Shown: piece by piece, positions 50,236 to 61,239 of the stretch | How positions within the stretch are numbered: the first letter of the stretch is position 1 | Layout: the number at the start of each line of letters is the position of its first letter | DNA from: Nitzschia sp. pyKryTriq1 | Taxonomy: Eukaryota; Bacillariophyta; Bacillariophyceae; Bacillariales; Bacillariaceae | Direction: 5' to 3' | Length of the DNA: 64,000 bases | Assembly (NCBI GenBank): GCA_956465555.1 | Contig: OY101117.1 | Coordinates: forward strand, 2,046,001 to 2,110,000 | Notes under the pieces: model-generated | What the model was told of the DNA's origin: nothing | What the model saw: the letters and a program-made list of their open reading frames with translations, nothing else | Databases searched by the model: none | Position numbers and translations under genes: made by a program

Positions 50236-51450
50236 ATGACAACCACATCGTCGTCCTCCTTAGTCTTGGATACCGTCATGTCTTCCTCCTCACAACTTCC
50301 CGCCGACCTTCCTCAAGATGACACGGCATATAGAATACCACAACCTCAAGCCATGCAACCCCAAGACCCGCTTCCAGAGACAGATGAGCCCCAGATCGAT
50401 CCCTGTTTAACAGATCAAGCGGCGTGGTTGGTCCCTCATAACTCGCCCGACCCGGATGAAGGAGTTGTTGATATTGTCAGGCGTGACAAGCCGACACAAG
50501 CCTATAAAATACTTCCCTCCAGGGAGAAGAGAAACTTGGATCATCATGCGCCTGGGTGGGGATTTGTGGCCTTTGGAATTGTTTTACGACGCCTACATGA
50601 TGGGATCTATCAAATGCCTCACCCCGATACTGTCGAGTACGTTGCCATCAAACGCCTGGACAGAAAGGTCGTAGACCAGTCGCTAGCCCAAGGCAAGCGC
50701 GAGAACCCTTACAAGGAGATTAGTCGCATGCAGACCCTAGGAGATAACATTCATGTCCTGGGATGCATCGAAGCCCTCCAAGATGAAAACTTTTTGTATA
50801 TTATCATGCCCTACTGCGAACAAGAATCTCTTGTCGAATGGATTCCTTGGGACCGAGGCTTTCCAGAAGAAAAAGCCAGACAAATATTCCAACAGATTCT
50901 CGAAAATCTGACTTATTTGCGGCAACATGGCGTCTGCCATCGTGATCTTTCACCCGACAACTGTATGGTCTACAAAGGACGCGTCGTCTTTACTGACTTG
51001 GCCATGTCCTTTCGAGTCCCCAAAACTACCTCATTCATCACACCCCTTGGTGGATTTGGTAAGCCTGCCTACCTTCCCCCCGAAGTATTTTATTCTTTAC
51101 CATTCGATGCCCATAGTTGCGATTTGTGGTCCGCGGTGGTCATTTTCTTCAATTTGTTGACTGGAGAACTACTCTACCGCAATCCTACGCCCAGTGATAT
51201 CAACTTCCGGTATTTTATTCTGGCACGGGGTATTTCGAGCACCCCAGTCAATGAACGGACCGTCGAAGTATTGATGGGTCTGGAGGGAGCGGAGCAAACG
51301 GAACTGTGGAAAATTGCCTCGCGGTGTCTTCACATGAGCCCAGAAGTGCTGGAAATTCTGGATCGGGTTCTTCGAGTGGCATTGCAGGAGCGGTGGACTA
51401 CAGACGACATTGTCAGATCTCCTTTTATTAGGAATCAGCATCCTAAATAA
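50236..51450 (+). CDS. Serine/threonine protein kinase with DLA in place of DFG
   Basis: A 404-residue single-exon protein; the first 100 residues are polar and the rest is a kinase domain. Gly-loop GWGFVAFGIV (about 112), VAIKRL Lys (about 138), an Asn-Pro-Tyr-Lys-Glu helix, hinge IIMPYCEQESLVEWI, catalytic loop HRDLSPDNCMVY (about 236) with Asp and Asn intact, metal loop FTDLAMSF (DLA rather than DFG, Asp kept), activation segment GKPAYLPPEV (PPE for APE), and LWSAVVIFFNLLTGELLY. The C-lobe ends at DIVRSPFI. It appears catalytically competent. It resembles fast-evolving diatom kinases of the CAMK-like outline, but no subfamily is assigned. Confidence 0.82.
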   Translation: MTTTSSSSLVLDTVMSSSSQLPADLPQDDTAYRIPQPQAMQPQDPLPETDEPQIDPCLTDQAAWLVPHNSPDPDEGVVDIVRRDKPTQAYKILPSREKRNLDHHAPGWGFVAFGIVLRRLHDGIYQMPHPDTVEYVAIKRLDRKVVDQSLAQGKRENPYKEISRMQTLGDNIHVLGCIEALQDENFLYIIMPYCEQESLVEWIPWDRGFPEEKARQIFQQILENLTYLRQHGVCHRDLSPDNCMVYKGRVVFTDLAMSFRVPKTTSFITPLGGFGKPAYLPPEVFYSLPFDAHSCDLWSAVVIFFNLLTGELLYRNPTPSDINFRYFILARGISSTPVNERTVEVLMGLEGAEQTELWKIASRCLHMSPEVLEILDRVLRVALQERWTTDDIVRSPFIRNQHPK

Positions 51451-51805
51451 GAAATTAATATCCTGCACCCGGACAGTCGGTGGTGGTCCACAATAGACTA
51501 CCAGTCCTGCGTCGGCGGTTACTCGTTAAGAACTTCAAAACTCAAAACATCTCTGTAACTACAAAAAATTCTTGCACACCACCCGTCAACAAAGCTACAT
51601 AAACTAATTCTCTCAATAAATCATTGACATCTTGTCCAGGGATCTTCCCCTTTGGCATGATGATGACGATGATACTCGCCTCGGTCTTCATTTTGCGTTG
51701 CTCTCTAGTCTAGCTATGAGCGTTGCTCTATCTCTCTCTACTCTACTAGAGTATAGAGAGAGAGAGGAGTCAGTCGTCTACGAGTACTCTCTAGAGCTAG
51801 TACTA

Positions 51806-51845
<40 letters not shown>

Positions 51846-52206
51846 GAGAGTAAAGAGTAGCAGTGATTATCCTCCGATTTTGCAAACAGGTAGGTGTAGT
51901 CTCTAGTCAATCGAGTCGTCAAGGATCGCATTGACGCGCGCGCCAGTTCCAAAAAGGAGGTAGACCGGCGCGCGCCTGCCTCCACGCGTTACATAACCAT
52001 ATTATTATTATTACGAGTACGTATCGCGCTCTGCACTTCTCATCACATTCTCAAGAACCAGAAAACATCATCTGTGCAATTTCAAATCGTCATAACCATG
52101 ACGACGCTTCTTCGCATCGCCCCCCTTCTCTCCGAGTGCCACTCCATCTCTACCCTCCCCTTCACAGCCGACGAAGACTCCCCATCAGCTCGAACAAGTG
52201 TTCACA
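51451..52206. other. Spacer with CT/GA microsatellites and a perfect palindrome
   Basis: 756 bp. Alternating CT and GA tracts occupy 51727-51770 and 51811-51841. A perfect 20-bp CTAG-centred palindrome lies at 51792-51811, so the region can fold. A GCGCGCGCC inverted pair (51936-51943 and 51969-51977) follows. No gene seen. Confidence 0.6.
51811..51841. repeat. (CT)n microsatellite
   Basis: About 15 CT units next to the palindrome at 51792-51811. Confidence 0.9.
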
Positions 52207-53211
52207 ATGGATGAGCTCCCAAGACCTAGCTGGATGGACGTAGAAAACGACGATAGCCACAAGGCTGAAATTGAGCCTCTTTTCGGGACAGGGAATCTTT
52301 CCCTTCACGACGGCGAAGGCGACAGCAATATCAAGAATAATAAAGAAAGAACTATTGACGTGGAGCAACCGTCCGGAAAGCCAGCGAGTTATGGTGCTGT
52401 TTCAACGGAACACTCCGACGACGATGATGAGGACGAAGACGAGGTGGAACATACAGTAATTACTACGGCCACTAGTGCGAGCGGAGGATCCTCCAAGGTT
52501 TCGAGCAAGGCAGGAAACAAGAAAAAACAACCCAAGAAAGTAGTGAGGCAGATTGTGATCACGGAATCGGGAAAACCAGAAATGCCTCGCCCAAACTGTT
52601 TGATGGCGACGTTCCATTTCGTTGAGAGCTTGGGTGTCATTACTTGTCTGGCCTTGATGGCATCTCAGGTCATCCCACTGGTTGTGGTTCCATTCAACGA
52701 GTTAGGAGTGGCCAATGTTTGCTTGAAGGTATACATTGCGGTATTTTGTGTACTTTTTGTTTTTATCGAATGGGATGCGCCATTTAGATTCCTGAGGGAT
52801 GCCTCGTTCCTGCAGACCTATGTACGTATACGAAGACGTGATGGAAGATGTGTCCACGAGTATGTGTCGTTCGTTCGCATGTGGGGGCAAGCAGCTCATT
52901 CAATGACTCTTTTTCTTTTACAGTTTTCCCGTGGATTTTTATACTCCTTCATTGGTCTTTCGGCTTTAGAGGAAGCCTACTCAGAACGAGTTGCTGACAT
53001 GATAGCGCATTCGAAAGATCAATTTCACGTCAGTTGGTTTTCACTGTTCATGCAGATCTCGTCGTGGATGATGCTGGCATTGGGTATCATTTACATGCTC
53101 TTTGGACTCTGCTGTCTCAAGGCTCTTCGGGACAAGGTGAAAAAGGACCACATAGAAAAATGGGAAACCTATCGTGAAGCAATGCGAGTGTACCGACGGG
53201 AGAATCCGTAG
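52207..53211 (+). CDS. COPI-associated / TVP15-like Golgi membrane protein
   Basis: Start at ATG 52207 (the open frame begins earlier without ATG). Exons 52207-52821 and 52924-53211 give 300 residues. The 102-bp intron (GTACGT...TTTTCTTTTACAG) is itself in frame and has no stop. An acidic, Lys-rich cytoplasmic N-terminus (1-135) is followed by four hydrophobic helices: LGVITCLALMASQVIPLVV, VYIAVFCVLFVFIEWDAP, a short FSRGFLYSFIGLSALE helix and MLALGIIYMLFGLCCL. The FSRGFLYSFIGL junction, made by splicing, matches the SRGxxYxFxG block of the COPI-associated family (PF08507). Function in Golgi or vesicle membranes inferred; family call moderate. Confidence 0.65.
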   Translation: MDELPRPSWMDVENDDSHKAEIEPLFGTGNLSLHDGEGDSNIKNNKERTIDVEQPSGKPASYGAVSTEHSDDDDEDEDEVEHTVITTATSASGGSSKVSSKAGNKKKQPKKVVRQIVITESGKPEMPRPNCLMATFHFVESLGVITCLALMASQVIPLVVVPFNELGVANVCLKVYIAVFCVLFVFIEWDAPFRFLRDASFLQTYVRIRRRDGRCVHEYVSFVRMWGQAAHSMTLFLLQFSRGFLYSFIGLSALEEAYSERVADMIAHSKDQFHVSWFSLFMQISSWMMLALGIIYMLFGLCCLKALRDKVKKDHIEKWETYREAMRVYRRENP

Positions 53212-53274
53212 AAAGCCCGTATGCGGGATTATAGTACAGTATGAATTTTCCAAATTAGAATCACACCTATTTGT

Positions 53275-54621
53275 TTAGCAATTATTGGGGCTTCTCTGAC
53301 GATCACCACTCGGACGATATCGCCCTGCATCTGGATTACCTCTTTGCCACTTGCGCCGCCGATCCTCGGCCATGTCTTCGATCAACTTTTCGCGGTCGAA
53401 CCGTGTTTTTCTTCGTTCGCTCGCTCTCGTGTGACTGGCGACCTTAAATCGCTTTCCTATCGACCGTCGTGCCAAGCTCTGTCGGGTCCTTTGCGAAACA
53501 GATGATCCCAGCGATTCTACTAGGTCATTCACTACCTTGGAAGCCACTTTTTTGTTCATTTTGCGCCCGCGTTTTGGTACTCCTAGATGGGCCCGAAGTA
53601 CGACTTTGGATCGATACTTTCGTGCTTCCAAATGGATCTGTCCATCAAAGAAATCCCCCTTGAGCGATGTCAAAGTCACACTTGTATCCCTATCCGTCTC
53701 TTGCTGTTGGGTGATTTGCCATCGAATCAATCCATAGCGCCCCATTGCTCCAAGGCCAGGGACCATCAGGATGCCATGCTTCTTCGCCGAAACAGCCGAT
53801 TTCAGGGACTTGCTTCCAGGCGCAAACTCGGTCCACTGTCGTTCCGTCAGTGTCGTAGAAGCGCTCTCAAAAATGAGATCCAAAAGTTCTTCCTTCGCGT
53901 CAAGGTCCTCCTCAATATCGTCACCTTCCACAAAGTCATCGAAAGTCAGAGTAAACTGCGCGGATACGGCTTGGGTGAGCTCGGACGATCGAGGCAATTT
54001 ATGAATTTCGACCCCGTCACTTTCTAGTTTCAAATCGTCCCACTTGGTCTTTTTTGTTTGTATGCTCAGAGCGCATCGTTCTAGAGAAGGAGAATCGGCG
54101 AGCTTTTGCAAGTACCGTTGATGGGGAGGAAAGAGTGCAGTGCCTCGTGTGACATGCATTCCTGTTCTCGGTATCACGACCCTCGCATAAATCAAGAACA
54201 GTAGGATGGAAACCGTCATGGCAAAGGAACGGGGATTTTTCTTGGCCGACTGTGAAATCATTACCCCGACCGAAGCCAAGACTTTAGTAATCACACTGAC
54301 CACAGTGGTGGGTTGAGCTAACGAAGGGTTCTGTTGCAAATCGCGGTTATTCTTGTCCAGCATGTTTATAAGATCTTGTGGGGACATTCCATTTTGCTCT
54401 GCTACTTGCTGCAGAGTGCCATTAGGATCAGGCGAAGAGCGAATGACTTGATCCAACTGAAGCAGCTGCTGCCGTTGACGCATGGAGAGTGGGAGAGGAG
54501 CATTTTCTGCGTCCTCATTGGCGGTCCATTTGATCTCTTCTTCGCAGGATCCGAAGACGACAGAACCTAGTAGCAGCATGATTCGGAGAATGCGGCGGAA
54601 ACTCATTGTTGCGCTTCCCAT
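53275..54621 (-). CDS. Secretory-pathway membrane protein of unknown function
   Basis: A 448-residue single-exon protein. A hydrophobic leader (RILRIMLLLGSVVFGSC) is followed by a Gln/Leu-rich helical stretch, one transmembrane helix (about 132-150, MTVSILLFLIYARVVI) and a 290-residue domain with a conserved look (KKHGILMVPGLGAMGRYGLI, RWQITQQQE, GDFFDGQIHLEARKY). The C-terminus is strongly basic. I do not recognise it. Its end is 63 bp from the convergent TVP15-like gene. Confidence 0.65.
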   Translation of the reverse strand: MGSATMSFRRILRIMLLLGSVVFGSCEEEIKWTANEDAENAPLPLSMRQRQQLLQLDQVIRSSPDPNGTLQQVAEQNGMSPQDLINMLDKNNRDLQQNPSLAQPTTVVSVITKVLASVGVMISQSAKKNPRSFAMTVSILLFLIYARVVIPRTGMHVTRGTALFPPHQRYLQKLADSPSLERCALSIQTKKTKWDDLKLESDGVEIHKLPRSSELTQAVSAQFTLTFDDFVEGDDIEEDLDAKEELLDLIFESASTTLTERQWTEFAPGSKSLKSAVSAKKHGILMVPGLGAMGRYGLIRWQITQQQETDRDTSVTLTSLKGDFFDGQIHLEARKYRSKVVLRAHLGVPKRGRKMNKKVASKVVNDLVESLGSSVSQRTRQSLARRSIGKRFKVASHTRASERRKTRFDREKLIEDMAEDRRRKWQRGNPDAGRYRPSGDRQRSPNNC

Positions 54622-55086
54622 CCTGGTTAGCTATGCGTGTAGTATTTCTTTGCCTTTCGACTCTCTACCTGAAATCAACTGGAGAGATTGGATAATGTCG
54701 CAAGGGGGCAAAAGGCCAAAAAGGTGCGAGGTGTGTGGGATGTGGGATGTTTCATGGGGGGGGAAATAAGATATCTCTCATTCATGCAGACCATCCATCT
54801 CGATACAGTGAAAAAAGAACGGAATTTCCACGTGGAATTTCATTGGTTGAATCGGGAGAATAGGTTTTGTGCCATGGTATACATCCAATACCAAAATACA
54901 CTGATACTGTAAATCAGCTGTGTGTGAACGACCTGTACCGGTACGGTACGTACCACCCTGTACGCCGGTAGTGTTTTAGCGCTAGCAGATAATATGAATA
55001 GTTCCTCGCGGGATCACAAAATACAATGGTTTCTACTTTATCGTTATAGCTGACTTGTCAGCTAGATACTCTTAGTATTTCGTTAT
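54622..55086. promoter_or_regulatory. Spacer with GTACCGGTAC palindrome
   Basis: 465 bp between two minus-strand genes, forming the 5' flank of the unknown membrane protein at 54621. A perfect GTACCGGTAC lies at 54935-54944, next to GGTACGTACC. No gene. Confidence 0.45.
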
Positions 55087-56493
55087 CTAACGAGCGGCAT
55101 GGGCAACAGATACGCCATTCATCAAACGATTTGCCTTCTTGTCCATGCGATTCATATTCAGTTTTGTTCTGTAATGCAATCGCCGACCAACATCATCCTC
55201 GCGCCGTTGCTTGCGAACGGCAGCTCTGTATCGGTACAACGACAAGGCCGAAAATCCCTCCGCACCTTCCTTCATTGGCACCAGAATACCCCTACCAACA
55301 CCATTGAGTTGATCACGGGGCACTACATTTCCAGAGACATTGATTACCTGTCCATCGTAAATCCGTTCTCCTGCGGCTCTCTTTGCCGCAACAATCGCTG
55401 TACTGTTTTGGGTTGGACGATGATTTTGTTTGTAGTATCGATTCAATGCACGATGTCCAATTATTCGACCATCCGGAAAGACCAGTTCGCCCAACGGTGT
55501 GACATCCAACCCAAAGCGTGCAATTTCTCTCTCGTATCCATCAAAGACTTCCTCTTCGTCGTTTCCTTCTTCAGACATAGCTTCCCATCCATCCTCATCT
55601 CCATCATCTTCGACTACTACAGCGCCCATGTCCACATCGCCATCATAGTTCGCATTCTTGCTCTCCGATACTTCCGATTTGGCAAGCTCATATTCGGTAT
55701 TTTCCAACTTGAAATCATAAAAGGGGTCCAATTCATCCCAGAATCCCTTCTCATATCGAAGTTTGGTGTGCTGCTTACTAACCATGTGGTTTTGGCACCC
55801 CTGCCAAGTAGGAAACACTTTTTCGCAATAGAGGCAATAATGCCCGAGTTTGATTTTTTCCTGACAATATCCCAGCAGCCCTTCCAGATCGACGAGGGAC
55901 TCTATATAATAATAGCATTGCGAAGCAAAATTGACAAGACGGGTAAGATGCAAACAATCCAATCCCACTTTGTGACATTCGTACTTGATGTGACGAGATG
56001 TGCACGTACCTCGATCCGGGATGAAAAATCCAAAATTCAGTCGCATATAATCCACATTTGCTTCCAGCGTGTCCGACATTTGATTGTCAAACAAGGACTG
56101 CTTGGGATCGATAGTAGGATTCTCCTGGCTTTCCACTAGCGCTTGTGGCATTTTCTTGGTTGCGGGTGCCATGGGAGTGTCGCCGTCGTCTGCAGCAGCA
56201 GCTTCCTTGCTATCCTTGACACTCGTATTTGCCGCCGCCTGCTGCTGGTGCTTTTTGGAAGAGGATCGCTTGTGTTTGAGATGATCCGTTCCCATGCTGT
56301 GAGCCTTGGACTCTTTTTCCTTGCGCAATGCCAATGCGGCTTCCCATCGGGCTTGAAAATCAGCCTCTTCCAACAGAGGCAATCCTGCTTCTCTTCGTTT
56401 CAAATTGTACTTGTGCCAGTCGGATTTGTAGTGTTCGGCGATTTCCGCGCGGGAGGAAAAGGTTTTCCCTGGTGCGGTGGTTGAAGTCAACAT
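55087..56493 (-). CDS. REI1: REI1/ZNF622-like 60S ribosome maturation factor
   Basis: Cytoplasmic factor that helps release Arx1 and completes pre-60S maturation. The 468-residue single exon has the family order: N-terminal finger remnant with EHYKSDWHKYNLKRREAGL (20-38), a Lys/Ala-rich linker, RLNFGFFIPDRGTCTS (about 151-166), LEGLLGYCQEKIKLGHYCLYCEK (about 203-225), the second C2H2 finger CLYC...CQNHMVSKQH, an acidic region (290-330), RIIGHRALNRYYKQ (about 365) and a basic C-terminus. The first finger lacks its CxxC pair in the sequence from ATG 56493; an unseen upstream exon is possible. A (GATT)n repeat abuts the start. Confidence 0.88.
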   Translation of the reverse strand: MLTSTTAPGKTFSSRAEIAEHYKSDWHKYNLKRREAGLPLLEEADFQARWEAALALRKEKESKAHSMGTDHLKHKRSSSKKHQQQAAANTSVKDSKEAAAADDGDTPMAPATKKMPQALVESQENPTIDPKQSLFDNQMSDTLEANVDYMRLNFGFFIPDRGTCTSRHIKYECHKVGLDCLHLTRLVNFASQCYYYIESLVDLEGLLGYCQEKIKLGHYCLYCEKVFPTWQGCQNHMVSKQHTKLRYEKGFWDELDPFYDFKLENTEYELAKSEVSESKNANYDGDVDMGAVVVEDDGDEDGWEAMSEEGNDEEEVFDGYEREIARFGLDVTPLGELVFPDGRIIGHRALNRYYKQNHRPTQNSTAIVAAKRAAGERIYDGQVINVSGNVVPRDQLNGVGRGILVPMKEGAEGFSALSLYRYRAAVRKQRREDDVGRRLHYRTKLNMNRMDKKANRLMNGVSVAHAAR

Positions 56494-56520
56494 GATTGAT
56501 TGATTGATTGATTGATTGAT
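56494..56520. repeat. (GATT)n tetranucleotide repeat
   Basis: About seven GATT units directly upstream of the REI1 start codon, within the presumed 5'UTR. Confidence 0.9.
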
Positions 56521-57278
56521 AAGTGAAGAGGCTGAAGAGAGTCACTCACTCGGCAACACTGGGTTATGTGACGATATATCTAATGACACTTGGGGTTGTC
56601 GTCGGGTTTATGGTAATTGTACGAAGACAGGAAGGAAGAAGAATCGAATGCTGTTATCGGTACGTGTACCTGGTACCGGTAGGAATGAAGCATGAAGCGG
56701 AGGGAAATTTTTCAGCGTGGTGGCAAAAGCGACAAGCGACGAGGATGAAAAAGGCGATGGCACACGATTGGGTGGTGCGCGCTTCCGAGTTTTGACACAC
56801 GGGACGGACAAATGGCAGACTGGTGGTCGGAGAAGTCGTTGTGGTCGCATGGGTCATCACGTATGGGTTGGCCGGCGAGCACGCGCGGGCGAAGCCTGTC
56901 GTGCGAGAATGCATGCAGGGGGGGTCGTGCCAATAAACAACGACACCGTGATGAATTTTTCGTGCGCCGCCCTCTTCGTTCTTCTCGTCGGTGGTGTGAC
57001 CCTCGACCATCACAGTTGAAATTCAATTTCAACTTTGAAACTCAATTCATTTTGTCTGCTGTTGGCCTTCTTGTTGGTGCTGGTGTTACGAGTAGACTAC
57101 GTATGCAATAAAAGAGAGCAACCGCAAGCACTCCAAAAACTCAATAGATTGATTGATTTTCTATTCTGCATCCAAGGCCAATTTACTACCGCTACGAATT
57201 ACCGTATACCGCACTATCAAAGCAACCCCGAAATTGCGCATACGGAAGCTATTCAGTCCAACAAAACGAAGCTTCATC
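56521..57278. promoter_or_regulatory. Divergent spacer (REI1 / PA-TM-RING gene)
   Basis: 758 bp with GGTACCGGTAGG near 56671 and an inverted TTGAAATTCAATTTCAA block near 57015-57032. No gene. Confidence 0.4.
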
Positions 57279-58611
<1,333 letters not shown>

Positions 58612-58859
58612 AGCTGATATAATTTACCGCCATAGATCTACTACTGCTACTACTGCTAGAGAGAAATAACATGATGTATTGTAATGCTCTATAGGGTATC
58701 CGTACGTATGCGTTGTCAATATTATATGATGTGTGATATAAACGGCTCACTTTGTGACCTAGAACAACCCGAGTTCCGAGGTAAAACCGATATTAGAAAC
58801 CTGATGTGGCGGCGATCATACAGTTCCGCCTGGAGATTTCATCTTATAGCGGGGACTTG
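58612..58859. other. Convergent 3' spacer
   Basis: 248 bp between the PA-TM-RING and GDNP-motif genes, with CTACTACTGC repeats near 58638. No gene. Confidence 0.4.
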
Positions 58860-59447
58860 TTAGGCCATCCTTGGCGCAATCGCAGTCTGAGTTGGCTGAG
58901 GCTTTGTTTTGTTGACAATCTTCTTCAACCTACGAGTAGCAGACTCAAAGACAAATGAGAATTTGTCCCATTTCTGACTGCTAAGGGTTTCTTCCCTCTC
59001 TTGTCTAGCCTTTTGAGTCTCGAGCGCGGCGGTCGCAATGTCTTCCATGGTAAATCCCAGCGCCATCAATCTGAAGAATATTCAGATCGAAGGTTTGGAC
59101 GTTTAAAATTGAAGAAATGTGAGAACTAAGGGCCATCCAATGAGGCAAAATAGAAACAACAAATAGAACACTTACAATCTTGAGCGTTTGGTGGCACTTA
59201 GAACCAATTGCTTTCGATGTCGGCGTGATTTTCGCGTTGCTTCGAATTCGTTGAGATCCAGTTTCCGTTGCTTCTGGCACTCGTCACTGATGCAAAGCGG
59301 AGCACCTTCACAAGACGGATTATCCCCGATCGTGATTAGAAACTCGTAAATCTCCAAGCTCGAGAAGTCTACCTTTTTCTCGCTGTTCTTTGCATTCTGC
59401 TTGCCGTTCTTCTTTAGATTCCCTTTCAAAGGTAATTCTTGTACCAT
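58860..59447 (-). CDS. Small basic protein of the diatom GDNP-motif type
   Basis: Two exons (59447-59176, 59070-58860; intron 105 bp, GTAAGT...TTCAG) give 160 residues. The motif VDFSSLEIYEFLITIGDNP then GAPLCIS (26-54) matches a short block (aromatic and hydrophobic, GDNP, GxPL) seen in many small diatom proteins of unknown function, as far as I recall. A strongly basic central stretch (ATRKSRRHRKQ) and a helical C-terminus with an LMALGFTMEDIATAALETQK segment follow. Likely nuclear. Role unknown. Confidence 0.65.
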
Positions 59448-60399
59448 GATGCGGGGCCTGATTGAGCTTCAGCGATGTTCACCGTTTTGTTTTTTAACAA
59501 GCTATTCTAATTCGACTGAAGCTCGGAGAGAAGAAGCCTGTTGAGATGAAAATAACTGTTTCTAATCAAGCTGAAGCTTCAGTTGAATGCAAGCGTGGAT
59601 AGCAACTGGGGGGACTGCGTCTTGTATCAACAGCAAGAAGAAAGAAAGAAAGAAGAAATAACCGATCTCAGCAGAAGACAGAAGAGAACAGCTGTGTGCA
59701 TGGTGCATGCAAAAGAGGCAGCAAAGAGGGCATGCGGCGATGCATGCGGCCGACGCTCAAAGCGGCATCGCTCTCTTCCGTGCGTGGTGCGTCTCCGTTC
59801 GATCATCGCGATGAGAGGACTACAGTACCGTACTGGTACTGTACCAGTACTGTACCGGGGAACTGTAGAACCGGTACGCATACAAGCACCGTACCGGTAT
59901 GTACCTTGCTGTGAGTACCTGGTACACAGTCCCTATGTACTGTACACATTGTACTTGTACCGGTAGAGCGACCCGACCGACCGGGGGTGCGGGGTACAGC
60001 AGTACTTGTACAGTACGTACGGTAAAGTACTTTACCAGGGGTCGCTCGGCGTGCGCGCGCAGGTACCCCGGTACAGTACGATACGCAGTCCGCGGGAGGA
60101 GCGGCCGGCGTGGGGTGGGCGTGGGGGATACATGGATGATAGCTGTCCCCTTTTCACTTTTTCAAAGGATTTATAGACAGCCCCCTTTTTAACTGCCAAA
60201 ACTTCGCCCTTTTTGCTTCGTTGGCTGTTGGCTTCGCTATCTATCTAATAAACACTTTTCAACACTTCCATTTCCTCACCGTTACTACCAGAATAGTTGA
60301 TGAGAAGAGATCGAAGTGGGCTGATCAGGAACTACGCAGAACAAACAGTCAGTTGAGGCCCTATACAGATCCTTGCGTGTGGTATTCTGCGGTCTTTCG
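59448..60399. other. Spacer dense in GTAC-type palindromes
   Basis: 952 bp. About 59820-60085 is crowded with GTAC, GTACCGGTA and CAGTAC elements, far above chance. Open frames here are low-complexity and not called. It is the divergent spacer between the GDNP gene and the radical-SAM-like gene. Confidence 0.55.
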
Positions 60400-61239
60400 A
60401 TGGGGGAAAACCCCTGTTTCATGCTACTTTTTCCGCCCGAAGAACTCTGGTCTTCACAGCAAACAAGAATAATGAGGACCACTCATCCGTTGGCCTCATT
60501 TTTCACCTATACAATCGGGAAGAATCTCTATGTGCCACTCACCAGTCGGTCCAACGCAAGAACGCTCCCGGAAACTAGGGGTCCAAATTTCTTGCTGGGA
60601 GCCGATGTAGTGGCATCTCTTTGTCGAGTCCGCGACGAAGAGCAGGGGACGCAGCAATGGGCTCCCTGGTGCCTTTACTTGGATACACAGGAAACCAAGC
60701 AAAAGCTGCCAGCTTCTTTGGAAACGATTGAATCCTTACCGAAAAGCACAAGTAAGCGTCTACCCAGAATCCAAGATCTTTGTTCCGAGATTATTGAAGC
60801 GTTGAAATCGCGACCCGACTTGGAATCCATAGTTTTGGCGGGGGAAGGCGAGCCTACTTTACGAATGGATGACATGCTCAAGCTAGTAGAGGATCTCACA
60901 AATTCTTCTGGAGCTCAAACTCCAGAAGTTCGCCTAACAACAAATGGATTGGTAGGTTCACCAGAATCGGTCGTCGAACAACTGAAGGCCGGTGGTGTTG
61001 CATCGTTGAGTGTCGCTCTCATGACGGCGGATCCAGCTCAGTACGAGGAACTGATGACACCCATCGTTCCAAGTGGACACGGTCGGGTATGTGATTTTAT
61101 CGAACATGCCGTCAATGCTGGACTTGAGGTAGAGACAACTGGAGTAGACCGACCAGATGTCGACAAGGCGAAGGCCGAGGACTTGTCGCGTAGCTTGAAG
61201 GTTCTGACACCAATGAGATGGAGACCATACTTTGCATAA
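60400..61239 (+). CDS. Radical-SAM-like protein without cluster cysteines
   Basis: 279 residues from ATG 60400 (an in-frame ATG at 60472 is an equally good start). The fold markers follow the TatD-associated radical SAM family: FFTYTIGKNLYVPLTSRS (about 34-51), LEEIVLAGEGEPTLRMDD-like block with GEPT (about 150), RLTTNGLVGSPE (about 178), then ASLSVALMTADPAQYEELM and a terminal RWRPYF. At the site where active enzymes carry CxxxCxxC the sequence reads SRSNARTLPETRG, with no Cys. It therefore cannot bind the usual 4Fe-4S cluster and may be a non-radical derivative of the fold. No introns. Function unknown. Confidence 0.65.
   Translation: MGENPCFMLLFPPEELWSSQQTRIMRTTHPLASFFTYTIGKNLYVPLTSRSNARTLPETRGPNFLLGADVVASLCRVRDEEQGTQQWAPWCLYLDTQETKQKLPASLETIESLPKSTSKRLPRIQDLCSEIIEALKSRPDLESIVLAGEGEPTLRMDDMLKLVEDLTNSSGAQTPEVRLTTNGLVGSPESVVEQLKAGGVASLSVALMTADPAQYEELMTPIVPSGHGRVCDFIEHAVNAGLEVETTGVDRPDVDKAKAEDLSRSLKVLTPMRWRPYFA

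Noticed and set aside
59583-59966. 127-codon plus-strand open frame
   Set aside because: It runs through the GTAC repeat cluster and encodes a low-complexity Tyr/Thr/Val string.
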